A stretch of 52,500 nucleotides of DNA from NCBI GenBank assembly GCA_016946835.1, contig JACVTC010000148.1:72501-125000 (forward strand), written 5' to 3'. Both the position numbers and the translations under genes were made by a program. The stretch comes from Neocallimastix lanati (nom. inval.). Its lineage: Eukaryota; Neocallimastigomycota; Neocallimastigomycetes; Neocallimastigales; Neocallimastigaceae. Positions 37,601-48,871 of the stretch are shown one piece after another (within the stretch, counting starts at the first letter, position 1; every line of letters begins with the position of its first letter). The notes beneath the pieces are model-generated. The model had not been told where the DNA came from. It saw nothing but the letters and a program-made list of their open reading frames with translations, and searched no databases.

Positions 37601-40575
37601 TGGATTTTAATAAAACAAATAACACACATAACAATAAACACAATATTACTTTAGAACAAAATAATTTATGCGCAAAAAATAATATTAATTCAAATGTAAT
37701 TTCTGAAGTAAATTATGAAATTTCAACTAATGTAAAACATAGTAACAATAATATAGTTCGTTTAAATAAAAATTATAATAAACAAAATACTAACACAGTA
37801 CTAGAAAACCAAAATATACTTCAAAAGGTCAATAACAATTCTTTAAATAATAATAATAATGATTTTATATTTACCAATATCCATGTAAACAATAAAAATA
37901 ATTTGAATCATTCATTAAAAAACGTGGTAAATAATTCTTACATTGAAAAAGGTGAATGCAGTTATTCTTATAAAAATAAACATAATTGGGCAGAAAAAGG
38001 AAAAGATGCTGAAAATCCTTCAATTACCCATAAGGAATATAGTAAAAAATCCTGTAAAAATGATATCGTTTTACCGACTCTGATTAATACTGTTAACTCA
38101 AATATAAATGATTCCAAGCCAACCGAAAATTCCCCTGCCAGTACTCCTGTAAAAACGCTTAAAGAAAATATTGATATTTCTAAATTTAAAAATGAAAAAA
38201 ATTTTAATAATAAAAATTATTCAAAAAATGAAGAAAATTTTAATTTACAACCATTGGATAATGGTAAAATAATTAAATCTTATAATTTAAATTCAGACCC
38301 AATAATGACGAAGAATAATAATATTATGAATAATAATTCCACTAAATTAAAATCTTTTAATACATCACGTGAATCTACAACATTTATTAATAAAGATAAT
38401 AAGTTACATAAAATTAATGATAACAGTAATAAATCTATGAAACTTAAAAATTTTTCAAAAATTAATCAAAAATTTATTAATAAAATTTTTTTTCAAAATG
38501 TCAATAATAAAAATATAATTAATGATAATAATAAAATCAATACATCTGTAACAAATGATACTTTTGATAAAACATTTAAACTTTCCCTTAATAAATCTTT
38601 AAATAATGAAGATTCTGTCACTAAAAATATTAAAGATGACAATTTTAATAATAATATTATTGCTACTAATGAAAATTTACTAGATAATGTTGTTGATGAT
38701 AATCTATCAATTAACAATTATAATTGTTCAAATTTAGATGAAAATGATGTTATTCCTATTGGCGATAAAACTCCCCTGGATTCTTATTCTATTAACCATG
38801 ATTTAGGTTCTGATACTAATTACATTAATAATAATATTATTTCCATTATTTCTGACCAAGATGTAAATATGACTGATAATATGACAGGGATTAACAATCA
38901 GTCCGTACTCAAACGTCCTTTAAGTCCTGAAACTTTCTTTAATATTACTAATGATATCTCTCGGCCTAAATATGATGTTTCCAATAATGAAAAAATGGTT
39001 TTTACAATTTACTCTGATACACCTAATAGTTTTAATGAAGCTATTAATTGTCCTAATAAAAATTACTGGTATAAAGCTATACAAGATGAACTTAATAATT
39101 TATACAATAATAATGTTATGTCCATCGTTAATTACATTCCTAAAAACAAAAATCTTATTTCGACAAAATGGGTTTTTGCTACCAAAAAAGACTCTAATAA
39201 TAATATTGTTAGATTTAAAGCTCGCCTAGTTGCTAGAGGTTTTAAACAACGTAGAGGTATTGATTATGAACTTACTTATTCTCCTACCTTAAACATTGAT
39301 GGATTAAAGCTTATTATCGCTTTAGCAGCTAAGTTTAATTGGAATATCTACCAATTAGATATTAAAGCTGCGTATCTCAACGCTCCATTAGATACTGATA
39401 TTTACACTACTATTCCACGAGGTGATACTAACTTTGGGCGGGGATTCTGGAAACTCAATAAAGCACTATACGGATTAAAACAATCCGGTAGGCAATGGAA
39501 CCAAACGATTACAAAATTTTTAAATAAAAATGGATTTAAACAAATAAAATCTGAAAAGTGTATATTTAAATATTCAAAGAATAATAAAACCAAATGCATC
39601 ATAGGTTTATATGTAGACGATATGATCATAACTGGTGAAGACAAAGAAATACAAAATATAATTACAAAAATTAAAGAAAAATTTAAAATATCAAATTGTG
39701 GACCAGCCGAATTCATACTTGGCATAAAAATTGAAAAACAAAAGAATAAATATATTATATCACAAAATAGTTTTATAAATAATATATTAGACAAATTTAA
39801 TATAAAAGAAATGAGAAAAAGAAAAACACCATGCACAGGAGACAACACTATCTCTGAAAATAATAAACCTTTCAATAAAACAATCTACAAGAGTGCTATA
39901 GGTTCCTTAATATATCTATCAAAATGCACAAGGCCAGATATCGCATTCTCCGTGAACAAGGCTGCCAGAAAATCAGAAAAACCCACAATATCAGACTGGA
40001 ATAAAATAACAAATATTTTCAGATATATAAATAGTACTAAAGATTATAAAATTGTATATGATGGACAAGGGGAAATAATAGCATACACTGATGCCGATTT
40101 TGGAGGTGATCTAAATGACAGGAAATCTACGTCTGGTGGAATAATACTTATGGGAAACAGTCCCATATGCTGGATTTCTAAAAAACAAACATGTGTAGCT
40201 ACGTCTACAGCAGAAGCAGAATACATTAGCACATCCGAAAATATTAAAAAAATTCTATGGATCAGAAATATTTTAAAAGAATTAATAAATTATAATAAAA
40301 CAATTACCATTTTCACAGATAATTTAGCAAGTAAAATAACTATTGAAAATGGTGAAATCAATACAAAGTTAAAACACATAGATATTAGATTTCATTTTAA
40401 TAGAGATAATATAGTAAAAAGGAAAGTAAAATTAGAATACAAAGATACAAAAGAAATGTTAGCTGACGCTCTCACTAAAGATGTTAATGGTACAAAAATG
40501 AGTATATTTGCAAATAAGATTTTTAATATTAAAAAAAAAAAATCTAATTTGAGGGGGAGTGTTAACGTATGTTAA
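34684..40575 (+). CDS. Copia Gag-Pol polyprotein, 1963 aa, intact
   Basis: A single frame from ATG 34684, 74 bp after the 5' LTR, to TAA 40573, which lies 16 bp inside the 3' LTR. Gag fills about 1-300, with zinc knuckle Cys284-Cys287-His292-Cys297. Protease has DSGA at Asp402. The integrase zinc site is His540-His545-Cys565-Cys568, and the catalytic triad is Asp595, Asp658, Glu694 (DX35E). Reverse transcriptase has Asp1559 in QLDIKAAYLNA and YVDD 1643-1646. RNase H has Asp1803 and TAEAEY 1842-1847, then DN near 1879. Residues ~838-1435 are a ~600-residue Asn-rich, low-complexity linker between integrase and RT, making the protein about 500 residues longer than usual copia polyproteins. No frameshift separates Gag and Pol, so Gag:Pol ratio control must be post-translational or by another means. 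All key residues are present. Confidence 0.97.
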   Translation: MAYQFNLAKDQRLRGVSNFATWNFLIMTAARRYGMEEFIEEDVISHLKDNNYRLNPNEESKTVKAILKIIEELQLNRGENVNYNEVFTQNRNRIIAKAEEKDSQLMLMVIQNVEEKILREVSRMKKTFTIMEKLTSKYGDKNNDTEYWLKKLRKLKANDRSQIMKMADSVNEIFGEMEDAGVNLTEREKLKYMFNILPNDFKNIIDVTLETTARQLYESIKDRISARSYLENWENTMDEHDDHDDPMDIDLIEKRYKNKNYHKGKGFVKKINRNNNKTNKNLYCHICEIRGHLTKDCKYNMKARENKKEGRQQSLYQKNHKNEEKELKSFGLVEKITSKYEESDSERDDNFEDIRPLCEPHINDALLIESINEPYNIDNDEKSVNIIERNIESNETVEWYYDSGAYEHVTNDKNLLKDYKEDFVQLRCANNTTLDFEGYGSCEFTINNYHIKLNKVLYSKKAHKNLISAIEFAKIGITSVIEPISQEKVKLTISDCDKNVIGTFLSTDFNQFKINTKSIINNQNILSLDDLGQNSLEIWHRRMGHQYIRNISKHLELHEIKIPKCKECKVVKMKHSPHNGNNPKSNKILEVIHSDISGPYNSSINDKKYFITFLDEYSWKVWLFTLKSKAEAPDIIIDFLKYLNNQFDNYKVKIFKTDGGKEYKNKKIRRYCKDNGIEKSFSPPYCPENNGKAERINQTIKNTAKTLLFWAKLSENFWEYAVRHAAYLYNMIPHEGNNNLIPDEVISGKSISLKHLRTFGCKCYYIDNMENKSNFTPKAKEGIFLGFSKKNYSYRIMDIKNKRIHHVREVECLEECPANYIYEKEGFVDPYFSFTKIDNNIVNNNNNENNHIINENIINNIENINNVLNNENNNLNENNNNIDLNNIIVNDNLNNMNMDNEDNKIEAENNLHDNNTKIIINILDNMNNNKNIDKGKENMVYNINNDDIINLNNKNNKIKTITLEKDTKTNKLLDFNKTNNTHNNKHNITLEQNNLCAKNNINSNVISEVNYEISTNVKHSNNNIVRLNKNYNKQNTNTVLENQNILQKVNNNSLNNNNNDFIFTNIHVNNKNNLNHSLKNVVNNSYIEKGECSYSYKNKHNWAEKGKDAENPSITHKEYSKKSCKNDIVLPTLINTVNSNINDSKPTENSPASTPVKTLKENIDISKFKNEKNFNNKNYSKNEENFNLQPLDNGKIIKSYNLNSDPIMTKNNNIMNNNSTKLKSFNTSRESTTFINKDNKLHKINDNSNKSMKLKNFSKINQKFINKIFFQNVNNKNIINDNNKINTSVTNDTFDKTFKLSLNKSLNNEDSVTKNIKDDNFNNNIIATNENLLDNVVDDNLSINNYNCSNLDENDVIPIGDKTPLDSYSINHDLGSDTNYINNNIISIISDQDVNMTDNMTGINNQSVLKRPLSPETFFNITNDISRPKYDVSNNEKMVFTIYSDTPNSFNEAINCPNKNYWYKAIQDELNNLYNNNVMSIVNYIPKNKNLISTKWVFATKKDSNNNIVRFKARLVARGFKQRRGIDYELTYSPTLNIDGLKLIIALAAKFNWNIYQLDIKAAYLNAPLDTDIYTTIPRGDTNFGRGFWKLNKALYGLKQSGRQWNQTITKFLNKNGFKQIKSEKCIFKYSKNNKTKCIIGLYVDDMIITGEDKEIQNIITKIKEKFKISNCGPAEFILGIKIEKQKNKYIISQNSFINNILDKFNIKEMRKRKTPCTGDNTISENNKPFNKTIYKSAIGSLIYLSKCTRPDIAFSVNKAARKSEKPTISDWNKITNIFRYINSTKDYKIVYDGQGEIIAYTDADFGGDLNDRKSTSGGIILMGNSPICWISKKQTCVATSTAEAEYISTSENIKKILWIRNILKELINYNKTITIFTDNLASKITIENGEINTKLKHIDIRFHFNRDNIVKRKVKLEYKDTKEMLADALTKDVNGTKMSIFANKIFNIKKKKSNLRGSVNVC
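37195..38990 (+). repeat. Asn-rich linker coding segment
   Basis: About 600 codons dominated by AAT/AAC with Lys, Ile, Ser and Asp. No recognisable domain. It stays in frame throughout, unlike AT-rich spacer elsewhere in the window. The decayed copia at 28230 has a shorter version at the same place (30610-31090). Confidence 0.9.
40551..40559 (+). other. Polypurine tract
   Basis: GAGGGGGAG directly 5' of the 3' LTR TG. It is one of the very few G-runs in the window and is still coding (RGS). Confidence 0.95.
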
Positions 40576-40806
40576 TTTTATTAATATAAAGTTATAGTCT
40601 AGCTTAAGTTTAATAAAATATTAAATTAAATTATATTAAATATATTGTAATTACAAATTAAAATATAAATTAGTATGTATCTAGAACAAGCCACAATTAA
40701 ATATAAAAACATGTAATTTTATCTGTACTTTAAATCTTTGTTAACCATTTATATAACACTTGCGTTATATATCTAATTATTAATAAATAAATATTAAACA
40801 ATAATA
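40560..40806 (+). repeat. 3' LTR of intact copia
   Basis: 247 bp, with no mismatch found against 34363-34609 on base-by-base reading. Followed by TTTAA. Confidence 0.95.
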
Positions 40807-42765
40807 TTTAATATAAAGAAATGTTAATTAATAATTATACAAAATTTCTATTTTAGTATAAAAAATTTATTATAAAATATACTTCAATATATTAAACTTA
40901 ATATATTGCAATTAAGTAGATATACAATTTTTTTTTATAAAATTGTAATAAAATATAATTAAATATTATATATAAAATAATATAATAAAATATTAATAAA
41001 TATTATATATATAAAGTAATATAATTAATATAATGTAGTATAATATAATATTATGTATAATGTAATTAATAAAATATAATGTAGTATAATGTAGTGTAAT
41101 AAAATATAATAAAAAATGGAGGGATGATAAACTTGTAATTTAATATGAAATAGAGTTACCATTTATATCTTTTTTTTTTTTTTTTTTATCTTTTTAAAGT
41201 GAATGAAAAGTTTAAAGATAGAATTTAAAATAATATAAATTTGATAAAAATAATATGAAAAATGAAAATGAAAAAAATTAAAAATCAAAATTAAAAAAAT
41301 TAAATTAGTATAAATAATGATAAGAAATGAAAATATTAAAAAAAAAAAAAAAAAAAATTTTTATTATTATTTTTTATTATTTTTTATTATTTTTTATTCT
41401 TTTTTTTTTTTTTTTTGATCCATCCCATTCTTATAATAAATTGTATTAAAAATTAAAAGTAAAATAAATATAAAAGTTCTAATGAAATTTTTTTTTTATA
41501 TAAACGGTTTAAAAATTTCTACAAAAAATAATTTATTATTCCTAAGAGAGTGAAATAATTAATCGATATTCTAATATTTATTTAGTATTTTTATATCATA
41601 TAAAGATGAAGCCTAAAAAAAAAAAGAAGGTGATTATTGATTTTACTCTCTATTATTTTTTTTTTCTTCCTTTTTTTTTTTTACTTTTTCTATTTTATTT
41701 TTATTTTTATTTTTAATTTATTTTATTTGTTTTTTTTTTGACATTAGCTTTTAGAGAATAATGAAATATAAAAATTCATAACCAACAACAACAACAACAT
41801 AAAAGAATATAAAACCATTATAAAAAATAAAATAATCCTATAATTATTTCTATTATAGAATTAAGGAATACATAATTAACCAATAAAATAAATATAGAAA
41901 GAAAGAAAGAATAAAAAAAAAACAAATATAAATAGGATCATTAATATAAAAATTTTTAGTGTTTATTTTTTTTTTCTTTTCAATTTTAAATGTAACCTTC
42001 TATTATATTAAATAATAATTTAAATAATTTAAAATTGTTTATTTTTTTTTTTTTTTTTGTAAACAATGTCTCTTTATAGAATTTTTTTATTATTATTAAA
42101 AATATTAAAAATATACGCCAAAAATATTCTTTAGAAAAAAAAAAAGTACTCATAAATTGTGTTTTATTTTATTTTTAAATTTTATTATTATTATTATTAT
42201 TATTTATTATTATTATTTATTATTATTATTTATTATTAATTATTATTATTATTTATTTAATCTTATTTTTATTAATTAATTCTATTAGAAGAAAAAAAAT
42301 TTTATTTTCTTTTTTTTTGTTTTTGTTTTTTTTTTTCTTTGAGTACTAAAATGTAACAATGTAAATAAATAAATGATGTGTTATTTTCTTTATGCAATAG
42401 TAACAATTTAATATTTTTTCATTTTATTAATATCATTTTTAATCTTTATAGTTTTAGATAAAAAAAAAAAATTTTTTTATTATTATTATTTTTTTTTTTT
42501 TTGTCCAACCTTTAATTAATATATTTTTATATATATGAAGTAAAAAAAAAAAAAAATTTTTTTTTTTTTATTAAAAAATAAAAAATAAATAAATAAATTA
42601 AATTAATATTTACACGAAAGTAAATATAAATTATTTAATAAAAAAATTATTATTTTTTAATCTATATTTTACTATTTTTTATTAAATGTTTATTAAATAT
42701 CACTATTGTTCTTTAAAAAAAATTTTTATAATTATTATTTAATTTATATTTATGATTATTATTAC

Positions 42766-42796
<31 letters not shown>

Positions 42797-43331
42797 TTTT
42801 AAAAAAATATATTATATATATAAATATAAAAAGATATATATATCATCTAATTTCTTCAATTTATCTTTTAAATTATTATTATTATTTTTTTTTTCTTTTA
42901 TTTTATCAACAAGAATAACATAAAATCATTATTAAATAAACAGCTATAAATAATTATAATAGCTGAATATTTTATACCATATGTATTTATAGATATATTT
43001 GAAATATTAATACTATGAATCATTATTAATAATATATATATCAATATAAAATTTTATATTAAATTTTATAAATATTTCCTTGCTTTAATTAAAGTCAAAT
43101 TCAATTGTTATTAATATAATTTTGTAATTATATTAAATTTAAAAATATATATACAATTATGTATATATATATATAAAATTAAAAAAAAAAATATTAAATA
43201 AAACAAATAATAAAAAAATAAAAATAAGCCAACAAAAATAAATAATAATTAAAATTGAAAAAAAAAAAGAAAAAAAAAAAAAAAAAGGAAAAAATAAGAA
43301 ATAAAGAAATTAAAGAAAAAATAATTTAAAA
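40807..43331. other. AT-rich spacer
   Basis: TTTAA target duplication at 40807-40811, then A/T homopolymers, GTATAATATAATAT-type runs (40980-41110), TTATTATTATTTA tracts (42180-42250) and a purine-rich leader directly before 43332. No coding signal. Confidence 0.7.
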
Positions 43332-44965
43332 ATGAACAAGACGGAGCTTGATATTTTTAATAGTTTATATGAAAAATATGGAAAATATTATATAGAAACA
43401 GATCGAGAAAATAGATCATACTTTGACTGGATATTTAGCAGAGGAACTAATTTCACTTGTTTCTATGAATATAAAAGTTCTCTTAGTGAAGAAAATGAAC
43501 TCGATAATACCATTGAAGTAATTAGAACTATCATTTATGCTTTACATAGACCTTTTATGTTCACTTTCTTTTATTGGACAATACTTATTTTTGTTTTATA
43601 TAAATTTAATTTTAAAAATCGTATCATACGATTAATATTATATCATTTTATTTTACGGTAAATATATAAAATATAAAATTTATAATATATATATATATAT
43701 TTTTTTATTCATTAATACTATTAATAATATCTTATATATGATATGTAATGTATATATTAGTTTTATATATATAAAAAGATATACATTACATATACAATTT
43801 AAAAGTATTAAATAAAAAAATTAAAAAAAAAAAAAAATATTAATATTAATATGATAATTATTATTATTAATATAGTATTGTAGGTGATGTATTGGATAAA
43901 TTTGGGGATTTAATGCCACATTATTTTTCTAATGAAATAATTGAAAATGATAAAGAAATTATCTATAAATGTAATTATGATGTAAAAACACCTGAAATGC
44001 ATCCTTTAAGATGGGTATTAACAAGACAGATAGGAATATTCTTTTGGTATGCTGGAGAGATTTGTTTAGATTGGTATCCATTAATTCGTACAAGGGAAAT
44101 TGTAAAAGATGCCAAATCGATATGGTATATTTATGTTACCTGTGGACTTTTTAATTTATCAAAGATTATATTATCTTTATATCATTTACGACTTTCTCCA
44201 AAAATGTTATACGATAAAGATGGACAATATCGATTAGTAGATGTAGAAAAGTTTTATTTCCCGTATTGGGGTATTCAATTGGTGATTATTATATTTTCTA
44301 TACTCTATGATGTATCGGTGTATCATGTTCTGAAGAAATATTCTTTCCATATAGAAAATTCTGGTATTGGTTTTGTTAAAAAGTTTAAGACCTTCTCTAT
44401 CTATAGAATTCGTATTTCAGCCATTACTGCTGCTGTCTTCTTACCATTAATTATTATCACCATCCTAGTAAAATATTATTATGGTATTTTCCAACATTAC
44501 TATAATTTAGAATTTTCATTTGATGAAATAAGAACCTCCATTGCCAATTTACAATACTTTATTGTTTTTATTGATCAAATTTTATTATCCTATTCAGAAA
44601 TTAGCTCTAGCCGGACTAAAAATTCATCAGTAACGTATAAAGAAAATAAATCATTTAATGAAAATTCTCCTGAATTTAAATATAAATTCGATTCCCTTGG
44701 TAATCGTAGTCATCGGTCAGCTTCCTCATTAAAAAGATCCAAAAAACATTTAGATCTCAATAATTTAGATGGGGGCGGCCTTATGGAATATAATAAATAT
44801 GATAATAATCCATCCAATGATATGATGATTAATAATAATAATAATAATAATAATTATAATTATAATCAAAATTTTAATACTACTACTATGATTTCAAAAA
44901 ATAATGATTATAATTATTTAAATGAACCCTATGTCATCTCCTATCCTCGATATAATTATAATTAA
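43332..44965 (+). CDS. Multi-span membrane protein, paralogue 2 (two exons)
   Basis: Exon 1 is 43332-43657, the intron 43658-43875 (218 bp, GTAAAT...TATAG, phase 2) and exon 2 43876-44965. The product is 471 residues. The intron splits the same Arg codon (CG|T) as in paralogue 1. Exon 1 (GTNFTCFYEY, FFYWTILIFVLYKFNFKN) and exon 2 (GDVLDKFGDLMPHYF; WVLTRQIGIFFWYAGEI; LDWYPLIRTREI; SILYDVSVYHVLKKY; GFVKKFKTFSIYRIR; NLQYFIVFIDQILLSYSE) align with paralogue 1 throughout. Six or seven hydrophobic spans are expected. The C-terminal ~115 residues are polar, with a basic HRSASSLKRSKKH patch and an Asn run, and are not conserved in sequence between copies. The conserved core plus divergent tail suggests a common membrane function with copy-specific cytoplasmic tails. 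Unrecognised family. Confidence 0.87.
43658..43875 (+). other. Intron of paralogue 2 with 15-bp hairpin
   Basis: GT-AG, phase 2. Contains a perfect inverted repeat ATATGTAATGTATAT (43741-43755) / ATATACATTACATAT (43779-43793) with a 23-base loop. Confidence 0.85.
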
Positions 44966-45230
44966 AAAAAAAAAAATTTTTTTTTATTTATTTATTTCTT
45001 TTTTTTTTTTTTTTTTTTTTATATCAATTATGGATCATCTTTAAAAACTGTATATATATATTTTTTTATAACCTTATTTAACAAATGATAATAACCAATG
45101 ATCACAACCAAAGCTATAAAATATTTGAAATAAGGATAATCCAAAGATATAAATAAATATTACATTAAAATTATTTTTTAAATAAATCATTCATTCATTA
45201 ATAATATATATGTAAAAATATTTAGATGTT

Positions 45231-45262
<32 letters not shown>

Positions 45263-45500
45263 TTTTTTTATTTTTTATTATTGTTATTATTATTTTTTTT
45301 TTTTAAAAAAAAATTATATATATATATAGAAAAAATAAAAATAGAAAAAAAAATAATATTAATAAAAAAATAAAATAAAAAATAAAAAATAAAAAAAAAT
45401 AATAAAAAAAAAAGCAGAAAATAAAACCATGTATTTATTAATAATAACTATTTTATATATATAGAAAATTATATTAATAGAATATATCTATTTTTTTTAA

Positions 45501-45532
<32 letters not shown>

Positions 45533-45641
45533 AAAAGAAAAAATTTAAATAAATAAATAATATTCTATAAATATAATAAAATAAAAATAAAAATAAAATA
45601 ATAAAATAAAAATAAAAATAAAAATAAAATAAAAAAAGTAA

Positions 45642-45672
<31 letters not shown>

Positions 45673-45997
45673 TTAAAATAAAAATTAAGATAAAATAAAA
45701 ATAAAAATATTAAAAGAATAAAAAAAATAGATTTATATATATAAATATAAAAATACAAAAAATAAAAAATTTTAATTCTTTAATAAATATAAATTTTTTT
45801 TTTTTTATTTTATTTTAAAATATTTTATTTTATTTTAAAATATTTTTAAACTTTAAAAAATATATATTTACATATAAATAGTATAAATAATTAAAAAAAT
45901 GATAATATTAATTTTTTATCATGATCTATTCATTTTACATTTACTTTTCTTCTTATATTTATAATACTTAACTAAAATAAAAATAAAATAAAATAAA

Positions 45998-46039
<42 letters not shown>

Positions 46040-46532
46040 AAATGAAAATGAAAATGAAAATACGAAAAGAGAAAAATCTAATTTATTTTGATCTAAATAT
46101 TACCACAATATATTCAATATTTATATGAAATAAAATTTTTTTTATTTTATAATAATTCAATTATAATAAAAAAAAATTTTATGATAGATATACAGAATAT
46201 ATTAATATATATATCTACAAAATTTGATAAATTAATAACCAGACATTTTAGGTGGTGACACTAAAAACTATATACAAACTTTATAAAAAAAAAAAAAAAA
46301 AGTTTTTTTTTTTTTTAAATATTAAATTTCAAACAACTACCATAAAAAAAGAAAAAAAAGAAAAAAAAAAATTCAGAATACAAATTACAAAGTACATAAA
46401 TCAAACTTTAATTAATATATTATAATACTAATATATTTTAAAAAAAATAAAAAAAATAAAAATAAAATCTTAATAATTAATATTTTTAAAGAATAATTAA
46501 TAATCAAGATTATCTATAATAAATTTATATAC

Positions 46533-46557
46533 ATACCTAACCTATGTAGGTAGGTAT
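46533..46557. repeat. Imperfect palindrome
   Basis: ATACCTAACCTA / TAGGTAGGTAT arms (one bulged base) around TG. Stands out because it is C/G-containing within AT spacer. Function unknown. Confidence 0.7.
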
Positions 46558-46888
46558 CAAGAATTCCAATTTAAATTATTAGAGTTAGAGTTTGTATGAT
46601 TTTTTAATTTAGTTTATGTAATAATTATAGGAAAGAAGAATATTTTCAGTGTAACAAAATATAATAAATAAGATTTATAGTATCCATTGAATCCACTTTC
46701 TAATCTAATAATTAATGCATTAATAATGTGGCAAATTGTGGCGTATTTATATTTCAATAGTTAATGCCTAAATATAAATGTAGCTAATTCTAAACAATAT
46801 ACAATATTATTAAATCATTTAATTTTCATTATATAAGTTTATTTATTTAATATTTTTTTTTGTTTAATTATTATCATTTCATTAACAA

Positions 46889-46921
<33 letters not shown>

Positions 46922-47136
46922 ATTATATTTTATTTTATTATTATCAATTGAAAACTTCAATACATCTATGTACATCATATGTTTTTATTTTATTATACCT
47001 TTTTAAATTTAATGTTACTAACTTTTTTTTTTTTTATATAAGAAAATATTTATAATATTAAGGAAGGTCATGTAACACTATTTACATAGTGATTCATATT
47101 TCATATAAAAACACTTTATCCATTTATAGAAGGTAG

Positions 47137-47589
47137 AATAATAATAAATAATAAATAATAAATAATAAATAATAAATAATAAATAATAAATAATAAATAA
47201 TAAATAATAAATAATAAATAATAAATAATAAATAATAAATAATAAATAATAAATAATAAATAATATAATAATAAATAATAAATAATAAATAATAAATAAT
47301 AAATAATAAATAATAAATAATAAATAATAAATAATAAATAGTAAATAATAAATAATAAATAATAAATAATAAATAATAAATAATAAATAATAAATAATAA
47401 ATAATAAATAATAAATAATAAATAATAAATAATAAATAATAAATAATAAATAATAAATAATAAATAATAAATAATAAATTATGAATAATAAATAATAAAT
47501 AATAAATAATAAATAATAAATTATGAATAATAAATAATAAACAATAAATTATGAATAATAAATAATAAATTATGAATAATAAATAATAA
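47137..47589. repeat. (AATAAAT)n heptanucleotide array
   Basis: More than 55 near-perfect heptamers. Near the right end, four copies of the variant AAATTATGAATAATAAATAA are interspersed. Confidence 0.95.
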
Positions 47590-48235
47590 AATTAAAAAGT
47601 TAGTTAAAACAAAATAAAAAGGGTTACTTTAAAAAAGTTTTTTTTTAATATTTTTTTTTAATATTTTTTTTTTTAATATTTTAATATTAATATTATTTTT
47701 TTATTTTTTAATTATTTTACCCCGTTTTATTCAAATTTTTTTAAATTTTTTTTTTTTTTTTTTAGTATTTCTCAATAGCCGTTATCATTGTTCTTTGGGA
47801 TTTGTTTTTTTTTTATTTTTATTTTTATTTATTATTTCATTTATATTTATATATTTTATTATTATTATTATTATTATTTTTTTTTTTATTTCTTCTTCTT
47901 CTTCTTATTATTATTATTTAAGATTTTTTATCTTGTAAATTAATTTTCTAAAAATTACGATTTTTTTTTTTAATAATAAATAATTATTTATGAACTTAAA
48001 TATACATTGAAATTGATGATTCATCCTTTATTAATGTATTATTAAATATATATCAGTTATTAATTATTATATGCTTATTATTAATTATTTTATTGGGTAA
48101 GCTTTTCTCTTTTAAAAAAATTTTAATCAATTAATAAAAAAATTGTTTTATATTTATTTATTTCTCTCCTCTTCCAATGAAAAATCAATTAGATAAAATA
48201 ATTTATATAAAATTATTATATTCGTCATTTACTAA

Positions 48236-48310
48236 AATAAAATAAAATAAAATAGTAAGAATATTAAATATGAAGTACAGATTGAATATAATAAAATAAA
48301 ATAAAATATG
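48236..48310. repeat. Isolated copy of the 1-1690 minisatellite core
   Basis: AATAGTAAGAATATTAAATA followed by TGAAGTACAGATTGAATATA, flanked by TAAAA units on both sides. Closest to the divergent copy near 1462-1500. Confidence 0.8.
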
Positions 48311-48800
48311 ATAATTATTAAAACTATTGAAATTTTTTTTTTTATTTTTTAATTTTAAATTTATTTTTTTTCTCCCAACTTTATTAGTGATATTGTTTTT
48401 TTTTTTTTTTTTTTTTTAAATAGATATATATATTGTTTAAAGTGGATTTTTTTTTTTAATAATTATAAAATATAATTTTTATAAATTATTAATTTTTTTT
48501 TTGTTATTAATTGAAAATTTATAAATTAAATAGATTTTATATTAACTAGCCAATAATAATATTAACAATAATTAAATTAATAACAATAATAATATTTATA
48601 AATTACTATTAATTTATATTATTACTCTGATTTTTATTATTAATCTATTTTTTGTTATTATTCCAATACTATTTTATTATTATTAGTTATAGTAGTAATT
48701 ATTAATATAATATAGTAAAAATGTTTTAATTTTGTAAAATTTTAAAAATATTATAACATAAAAAGCTTTAATATTTTATTTTATTTTATTTACTAATATA

Positions 48801-48812
48801 TAAATAAATACA

Positions 48813-48871
<59 letters not shown>
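48801..48871. repeat. (AAAT)n microsatellite
   Basis: About 17 AAAT units with an early CATA interruption. Confidence 0.95.

Larger units (their letters stand above)
34363..40806 (+). mobile_element. Full-length, apparently intact Ty1/copia retrotransposon
   Basis: 6444 bp from LTR to LTR, flanked by TTTAA at 34358-34362 and 40807-40811. It has two 247-bp LTRs with no difference that I can find, a primer site directly after the 5' LTR, and a polypurine tract (GAGGGGGAG, 40551-40559) directly before the 3' LTR. One uninterrupted Gag-Pol frame fills the interior. Domain order PR-IN-RT-RH is the Ty1/copia order. All signals point to a recent, potentially competent insertion. At least three decayed relatives or fragments are in the same window. 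Confidence 0.97.
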
